From: Craterostigma plantagineum
Lineage: Eukaryota; Streptophyta; Magnoliopsida; Lamiales; Linderniaceae
DNA length: 64,000 nt
NCBI GenBank assembly: GCA_027422505.1
Contig: JAPQWV010000305.1
Coordinates: 1 to 64,000 of the forward strand
Reading direction: 5' to 3'
Shown: positions 58,613 to 64,000 of the stretch, piece after piece
Numbering within the stretch: the first letter of the stretch is position 1
How the letters are laid out: each line of letters starts with the position of its first letter
Translations under genes and position numbers: made by a program
Notes under the pieces: model-generated
The model's database searches: none
Told to the model about the DNA's origin: nothing
The model's input: the letters and a program-made list of their open reading frames with translations, nothing else

Positions 58613-59345
58613 TCCTCAACAACAACCCCACACCACCCTCTAATCCCCTTCCCCGCCTCCGTTAGCAGAGGTTGGGGGAGCCCTTTTAGTTTTCTGTTTT
58701 TTTTTTTCTGCTTTTCTCATATAATAATAAAAAAAATGCTCCACTATCGACGGCATCCTCCAGTGTCACCGACCTCCATCGTCGCTACCCGCCGCCCTCT
58801 GTCCGCTGTCGCAGGAAGCTGCTTGCCGTCCAGTCGCGCCGCCAGCCAGCCCGCCCGCCCGCCCGCTGCTCGCCCGTCTTACTCCTCCACCGCCTTTCCC
58901 TCCTCCAACGTTGGGCCGGGCTCCGCCATCGGCCGTCCCGCGCTCGCCATCCTTGAGTGTCCCGTAGTGGGACCTCATTTCTCCCGACCCTTGGTCGGGA
59001 GCCTTTTCTCCCTTGTGGAGCCTTCAGTCCGATGAAAACAAAACCCAGAAGTCGAAAGGCCAGGTTAAAGTGAAGGACATAATAGATTTAGCTTAATACC
59101 TTTTTCTTTTATAGGTTCTTTAGTTATTGGTTGTAGACAATGTGTATTGTTTTCTGTCGGTTTTTTTTTGTCCTTTGTGGACCCTTCTTCTCCCCATGTG
59201 CGAGTATTTGTTGCCCTTGTGGGATTGCCTGTTGCTCCTAAATGAGCCTTTGTTCTCTCGGTTTACGATGTACCGGTGAGACCCTTGGGCTTTAGCCCTG
59301 CATCTTTGTTTTTAATGCAATCTATCGTTTCGAAAAAAATAAACA
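58613..59345 (+). mobile_element. retroposon-like insert ending in an A-rich tail (tentative)
   Basis: C/T-rich, relatively GC-rich sequence starting CTCAACAACAACCCC. It ends with TTTTAATGCAATCTATCGTT, then TCGAAAAAAAT, like the 3' end of plant LINEs or related retroposons. It lies in the intron of the Myb/SANT-like pseudogene. The frame at 58736-59035 is Ser/Pro/Arg low-complexity with no known domain. Confidence 0.4.
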
Positions 59346-59372
59346 GAATAACAAAAAAAGCGAAACCACTAC

Positions 59373-59744
59373 CTTCTGCAATTCATCCCAGCCTCATCAG
59401 ATGCATCTAACATGTTGGTAAGGTTGTTAAATCCTGTACCAGATTTAGACAAAAAATGAACCAATATACTCCCTTTTCCAATGGTGAACCTTTGAGTGGA
59501 TGTTCGGTTGTGCTCGAATATCAGATTCCGATTTCCATTTCTTGGAAATTGACTCGATAGCATTATGGTAGCCTGCTCTAAATCCGTTCTCTGTTCTCCA
59601 TCCTTCTTCGACTACCTGCCTCAATGCGATAATAAGAATTTTCTCCTTGTCTGGCCTCCATAAGCGCTTCGATTTTTTCTCATCATTTTCTTCATTACCA
59701 CTGGTTCCTTGTTTTCTTCTCATTCTCTCGTTCCAATTGGCCAA
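59373..59744 (-). pseudogene. Myb/SANT-like gene, N-terminal DNA-binding exon, frameshifted
   Basis: Starts MANWNERMRRKQGTSGNEEN. The Myb/SANT-like (Myb_DNA-bind_3 type) domain follows: RLWRPDKEKILIIALRQVVE, NGFRAGYHNAIESISKKW, NIHSKVHHWKREY, then after a frameshift SKSGTGFNNLTNMLDASDEA. A one-base loss after that shifts the frame again before the donor CAGAAG|GTAGTG at 59373. In PIF/Harbinger elements such a protein is the second gene beside the transposase and binds the element ends. The N-terminal exon is now about 12 kb from its C-terminal exon because of insertions in the intron. Confidence 0.8.
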
Positions 59745-60090
59745 AAGATTTATTGGGGGAGAAGACTAGGGTTTGCTCCTTCTTTTCTTCGTTTGCTGGT
59801 GGTTGCTCTATTTCCGAAATGAAGCTGTGGAATGGAACTAAATAATTAATAAAAAGATATCAAACATTTAAGCATTTAATAATTTAAAAGATAACAATGG
59901 GTAGAAAAGCGAAAATAATGAAGGGCAAAAATGTCATTTAAGCATTTTTAACTAATAATTAATAATTAAATATTACCCAAATACAAATATCAAACATAAA
60001 AAGATTTATATCAACAAAATCCTTATATATCCATACACAAATAACTTATACCCACCAAATCAAAAAACATCGATATCGAACGGGCCCTTA

Positions 60091-60801
60091 GGGATCAGTC
60101 CCCGTGAGTTTACATTTATCAATAGGTGCTACCACTGGGCAAGAATTTAATGTAAACTCCCTCAGGTGCTAATTAACTGTTATAGCCTTCCCTCTTGTGT
60201 TATTTGATAGAAAAAAGCATCGAACGAAACTAAGCAAAAAATACAGTTCCCTTTCCTACTGTACTAAGAGGGTTAATGGAGATCGAGATACGAAGTGAGC
60301 TGAGACAAGTTTCAACATTTTTCGATTTTATTCATTTGCTCCTTCGAAATTGTTGAATACGTTGAGGGCTTTCCAGAACTCACATGGGGTTCGAATGCAA
60401 TTTAGGCATATGATGTTTATGTTCCTTTATCTTGTGTAATAACGTGTAATGTATTTTTTCTATTCATTAAGGTTCTTTGGCAATCTTCGATGATGTAAAT
60501 TTGGTATAACTTGGATTCATGTTTTGTTTCTGAAGTTTGAATGGCAAAGTATATAAAAAGACCAAATGATAACAATGAAGAAGATGGAGCAATGGGAAAA
60601 GAAGCTTATTCAATGCTTGGGGAGATGCAGATTTTGGATTTTTGCGTGATGAAATTGAAATCATCTCGGATGATTTTTGCGTAAGGACACCTTTTGCGTG
60701 GCGAAAAAGGAAAAAGCATACCTGGAAGGTTGCATTGTTGGGTTAATGGTAACTGTGTTTTATTTTTCCTTGAAATAAATATGTTAAATGTCTTAATGAT
60801 A
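60091..60801. other. intergenic
   Basis: No recognised gene. Short frames on either strand show no domain. Confidence 0.5.
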
Positions 60802-61052
60802 CTCCCTCTGGTCTTAAAAACATGTCGTTCTAGATATTAGCACACATATTAAGAAAATAGTTGAAATGTCTTTCTTAACCCTAATTAATTATTTGATCTA
60901 TTAACCACTATTCATTCAATTCTGTATTTTTATTTAACAGTAGGGGCAATTCTGGAAATTTCATTCAACTTTGCTTAGAAAATATCAAAACGACCTCCTT
61001 TAAAGACCAGAAAAAATTACCCAAAATGACTTGTTTTAAAGACCAGAGAGAG
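60802..61052. mobile_element. Stowaway (Tc1/mariner) MITE
   Basis: 251 bp. Ends CTCCCTCTGGTCTTAAAA and (RC of right) CTCTCTCTGGTCTTTAAA, flanked by TA on both sides. Confidence 0.88.
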
Positions 61053-61179
61053 TAAATGTTAGCCATTGGTTTCCAACCTTGGCGAACAAGGTTATTTAAA
61101 TGATGAATATCAAAACTCCTACTGGCGCGACACCTAATTGGTGGAATTTAATCCATATTTTGATTTTTTTAGCCTTTTC

Positions 61180-61797
61180 TTTTTCCAGATTGTTCCGATC
61201 GTAGCATTTAAGGAGGAAAAAGACCTTGTTGCTGGTGTGGAGAACCTTGGTGGTGTAAATATTTTAAGTTAAATAAGTAATTAAAAGTTCGTGATCTATC
61301 CTTTGTGTTTAATTTTATTAATGTTTTTTTCGAAGCATTATGTTTTTAGTCATTGTTATTTGAAGGATGCTAAATTGTTGGATCATATCAAAAGGCTTGA
61401 AAATAAAATTGTAGTCTTGAAGGGAAGAAATAAAACAGCTAAAGAGAATGTAAACCGGATACGACAAGGACACTTTACATATGCATGATGATGACGTCTA
61501 TCCAGAACAAGTTATAGATGTAGTTGATGATCATACTTGTGAGAACTTGAATGAAGTTGTTATGAAGACAATGCAATGAACACGAGTGATGGGCTTGATT
61601 TGGATAGATTAGTGAATGTAATTGTGGACGGTGTGCACCAAGGCGCGGATGTTGGGAATAATGATCATGTAGAGAATGATATTGGAGACAAGATCATTGG
61701 TAATCTGAAATCATCTATGAAGATTGTTCAGAAAAGAAGAGGCAACAGAGTGAAAAAAAAAGACTTTAGGTCCAGTCTACATTACACTCCCAAGTAG
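61180..61797 (+). other. unrecognised coding-like fragments
   Basis: A pyrimidine tract and CAG precede ATTGTTCCGATCGTAGCATT, followed by frames with a charged, possibly coiled-coil stretch (LLDHIKRLENKIVVLKGRNK at 61291-61488). An acidic-then-basic frame at 61576-61797 (VQKRRGNRVKKKDFRSSLHY) follows. They could be exons of a decayed transposon gene. I do not recognise the family. Confidence 0.35.
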
Positions 61798-61975
61798 GGG
61801 TGTTCGCAATTCGGTAAACCGAACCGAAATACCGAATTACCGAAAATTCGGTAGAAAACCGAACCGAACCGAAAAATTCGGTTCGGTATTCGGTATGTTA
61901 AAAAAAATTCGGTAATTCGGTTCGGTACAGGTATACTGGTTTGGTATACCGTACCGAACCGAATTACCGAATTTT
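61795..61975. mobile_element. hAT-type terminus, CGGTTCGG-rich
   Basis: TAGGGGTGTTCGCAATTCGG begins a stretch full of CCGAACCGAA/TTCGGTTCGG words, the typical 5' end of a hAT element. The matching right end was not found within the window, so its extent is unknown. Confidence 0.6.
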
Positions 61976-62345
61976 TATTTTTACTATTAAAAAAATGAAA
62001 TATGTTAAAGAGTTTTACTTATATACGATAATGGCCCAGCCCATTAGTTCAATAAATTAAAACATGCCAGCCCATTAGTTCAGTAACTATCTTCACGGTC
62101 TGCTCACTCACGCACCTCTCACTCAGCTCACACAATCGCCTCACCCAAGTGGTCTTGTTCGGCGTGCACTTTCTTGAACCCTTTTAGCTGCACAACCTGC
62201 GAAATATGTGGAACGCGAGCCTCTGCTTCGCTGATATCCACGCTCGAAATCGACGAACACGATGAAATCGAGATGGGTTCTTCGATTGGCAGTGTTTTCT
62301 TTTCCCCTAAAAGGCTGAGTCAGTACTGGGAAGGAAAATAGTGAC

Positions 62346-62966
62346 GATGATTGTGATGGGGTGAGTGATTTCGATAGGGTTAGAACTGTTGAAGTTGACG
62401 ATGATGATGACGAGGTTGTTGAACTTCAAGCCTTCGGAGTTTTCTATTCAGGTGAGTGGATTTACGATTTCTTGATGTGTTTCATTTGTAATCCCAACAG
62501 GCTACAGCCGGATTTTTATTTTTTAAAAAAAAAATTTTTTTTCAAGAGATTCGGTGAACTTCAAACAAGTCATTGGAATCAAACCTAAGCATTTTAAAAA
62601 TAGCCAATCGAGCAAAAAAACAAATTTGATTTCTATTAATTGCACGCAAGAACTTGAAAATAAAATACATCTATACGTTTTGACTGCAGTAATTTTTTTG
62701 GGGCAGCCCTCAAGTTTATAATTTTCAATTTCAGGGAACAGTGAAACTTTATCATGTTACGAACATCATCATCTCCGTTCCATGTTACGGCCATACTCTC
62801 ATGGGGTGTAGATTCCGAACTAATGGAATCACATTTTTCCCGTAAACTTTTGGAAGATATCTACGAAGTTTATGGTACTAGGAATTGGGATCAAATAAAG
62901 GTCATCGATATATCGTCAACTTCCGACGAATGCCATACTCGTGCTGTCAAGTTCCACTTCCATTAA
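62346..62966 (+). other. unrecognised coding-like fragments, two possible exons
   Basis: An acidic stretch (VEVDDDDDEVVELQAFGVFY) ends at a good donor CAG|GTGAGT (62451/62452). An acceptor TTTCAG|GGAAC lies at 62735. The frame at 62754-62966 looks protein-like (SELMESHFSRKLLEDIYEVY, NWDQIKVIDISSTSDECHTR), but the splice puts the reading in a different frame. It may be broken. No family was recognised. Confidence 0.35.
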
Positions 62967-63100
62967 TGCATTGTATTTGAACAAGTGTATACAATAATGA
63001 AGCATATGATTAACAACTCAGAAACTAAATAAAAAAGCACTCTACAATACATAGACAACCTAATCAAATTGAAAGAATATCTTTTTTTATTCGTCTCAGT

Positions 63101-63200
63101 CATCAGAGAATCACGACCCATATGCCGAAACACATCGATCATCGGATAATCAAGACATGTACCGATAAACATAAATCATCAGAGAATCACGACCCATATG
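63101..63200. repeat. 24-bp direct repeat
   Basis: CATCAGAGAATCACGACCCA plus TATG occurs at 63101-63124 and again at 63177-63200. Confidence 0.9.
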
Positions 63201-63544
63201 ACCGTCAAATGAAGGAAAATGTGCGAAAATATACCTAAATCACCTCAACTCTGGTAGTCCGCACTTTGGAGACAACTATTTGTGGTCGAAAGAGGCGATC
63301 GAGCACCGAGGAGAGCCAAGGACCAAATTCATTTCTTGCACGATGTTTCTTCGTTAGTTGAAGGGTTTATTTCTTTCACTGTATTTTCTTTTTAATATTA
63401 ATATGAACGTCGCATCAATTTTTATTATATATTTATTTGAGGAAGGACATGGCAATACGATACCTGTCATATGTGGGAGTTAAAAGGATATTGTGGTAAT
63501 TGGCATATGAGGGAGTTAATATAATATATTAGATATTTTTTTAT

Positions 63545-63658
63545 GACGAACCGAGCTTTTCGAGCCGAGCTCGATCAAGCTCGAGCCCACTTATACATAA
63601 TCGAGCCGAGCCCGAGCCGGGCCATGCTCGGACTCGGCTCGGCTCATTTTCAGCCCTA
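63545..63658. mobile_element. hAT-type terminus, GAGCTCGAGCC-rich
   Basis: Read from the right it begins TAGGGCTGAAAATGAGCCGA and is full of CCGAGCTCG words. No partner end was identified in the window. Confidence 0.5.
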
Positions 63659-64000
63659 AATCCACGAAACAATACTTAGGGGGACTGATCCCTAAGTTTG
63701 AACTTCAAGTAGGGATTTTACTCTAAAATACCCTCTCTTGTTTTGATAGTTAAAATATAAAATAAATGAAAAAGTTATTATAAAAAACTATGCACTACAT
63801 AAGTTGAATTTTCGGTATTTTATTCAAAATTATATTAATTGTACACACATAGAGTGTGCAAGGATGACTAGTATATATTAAAACGATATCTTGATATCTC
63901 ATTAATCAAACTAAAAATTCATACTACATAATTAAACCACCCAAAAATCCTTCTATCAACAATGAACGTTAAAGTAAAAAGTCCAACTAAATTCCATATT
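63659..64000. other. intergenic to window end
   Basis: AT-rich, nothing recognised. Confidence 0.5.

Larger units (their letters stand above)
44704..60087 (-). mobile_element. PIF/Harbinger-like element, heavily invaded
   Basis: The left end TGGCTCGTTTGATAAGAATG has an inverted partner at the right (RC: GGGCCCGTTCGATATCGATG). Both ends continue with a GGTGGGTATAAG/GGGTGGGTGATAG-type stretch. TTA flanks both sides (44701-44703 and 60088-60090), the PIF/Harbinger target. Removing the nested insertions leaves roughly 2-3 kb. Its only gene is a broken Myb/SANT-like frame, and no DDE transposase remains visible. Confidence 0.7.

Noticed and set aside
61795..63658. One hAT element from the TAGGGG end to the CAGCCCTA end
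   Set aside because: The two ends have different families of internal words (CGGTTCGG versus GAGCTCGAGCC) and no matching 8-bp flanks.

Overview
The window is nuclear DNA of a flowering plant, most likely a eudicot. It is AT-rich and intron-containing, carries plant-specific families (an FCS-like zinc finger gene, plant mobile domain debris) and is filled with nested plant transposable elements (TEs). No organellar, bacterial or CRISPR content was seen.

Layout. Positions 1-2.5 kb hold no recognisable gene and end in a compound CATA/GATA microsatellite. At 2.5-13.6 kb an inverted-repeat element carrying two hairpins is split by a complete minus-strand Athila-like Ty3 retrotransposon (3200-13568, target-site duplication (TSD) GTAAT). 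At 14.7-19.3 kb a Mutator-like element (9-bp TSD) carries tandem repeats, and inside it sits an almost intact Cassandra-type TRIM whose LTRs contain 5S-rRNA-like sequence (17187-18186, TSD AGACG). A second Mutator-like element (19499-20219, 9-bp TSD) carries a plant mobile domain fragment. At 20.7-26.4 kb a MITE is split by a chromovirus (21302-26196, TSD GAATG). An internally deleted Copia element follows (26521-29684, TSD CTTTT), then inverted-repeat elements and a 21-bp minisatellite.

The gene island is about 33-44 kb. It holds an FLZ zinc-finger gene (+), an unrecognised gene with a PNRC-like proline motif (-), the tRNA m7G methyltransferase subunit TRM82/WDR4 (+, ten exons modelled, 431 aa) and ribosomal protein S18 (-, four exons, 152 aa). 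The last two are convergent. Both act in translation, and both have TGGGCY site II-type elements upstream. hAT-like MITEs and Stowaway MITEs sit between the genes, many with intact TSDs.

Positions 44.7-60.1 kb form one PIF/Harbinger-like element (TTA TSD) carrying a decayed Myb/SANT-like ORF1-type gene and no visible transposase. Into it have inserted an aggcg-rich element, a hAT-like element, an 11.25-kb Tekay/Del-like chromovirus with 3.3-kb LTRs (47355-58607, TSD CCCTC) and a retroposon-like piece. The last 4 kb hold a Stowaway, hAT-type termini and unrecognised gene fragments. The strongest observations are the TRIM, the two 9-bp-TSD Mutator-like elements and the layered Harbinger locus.
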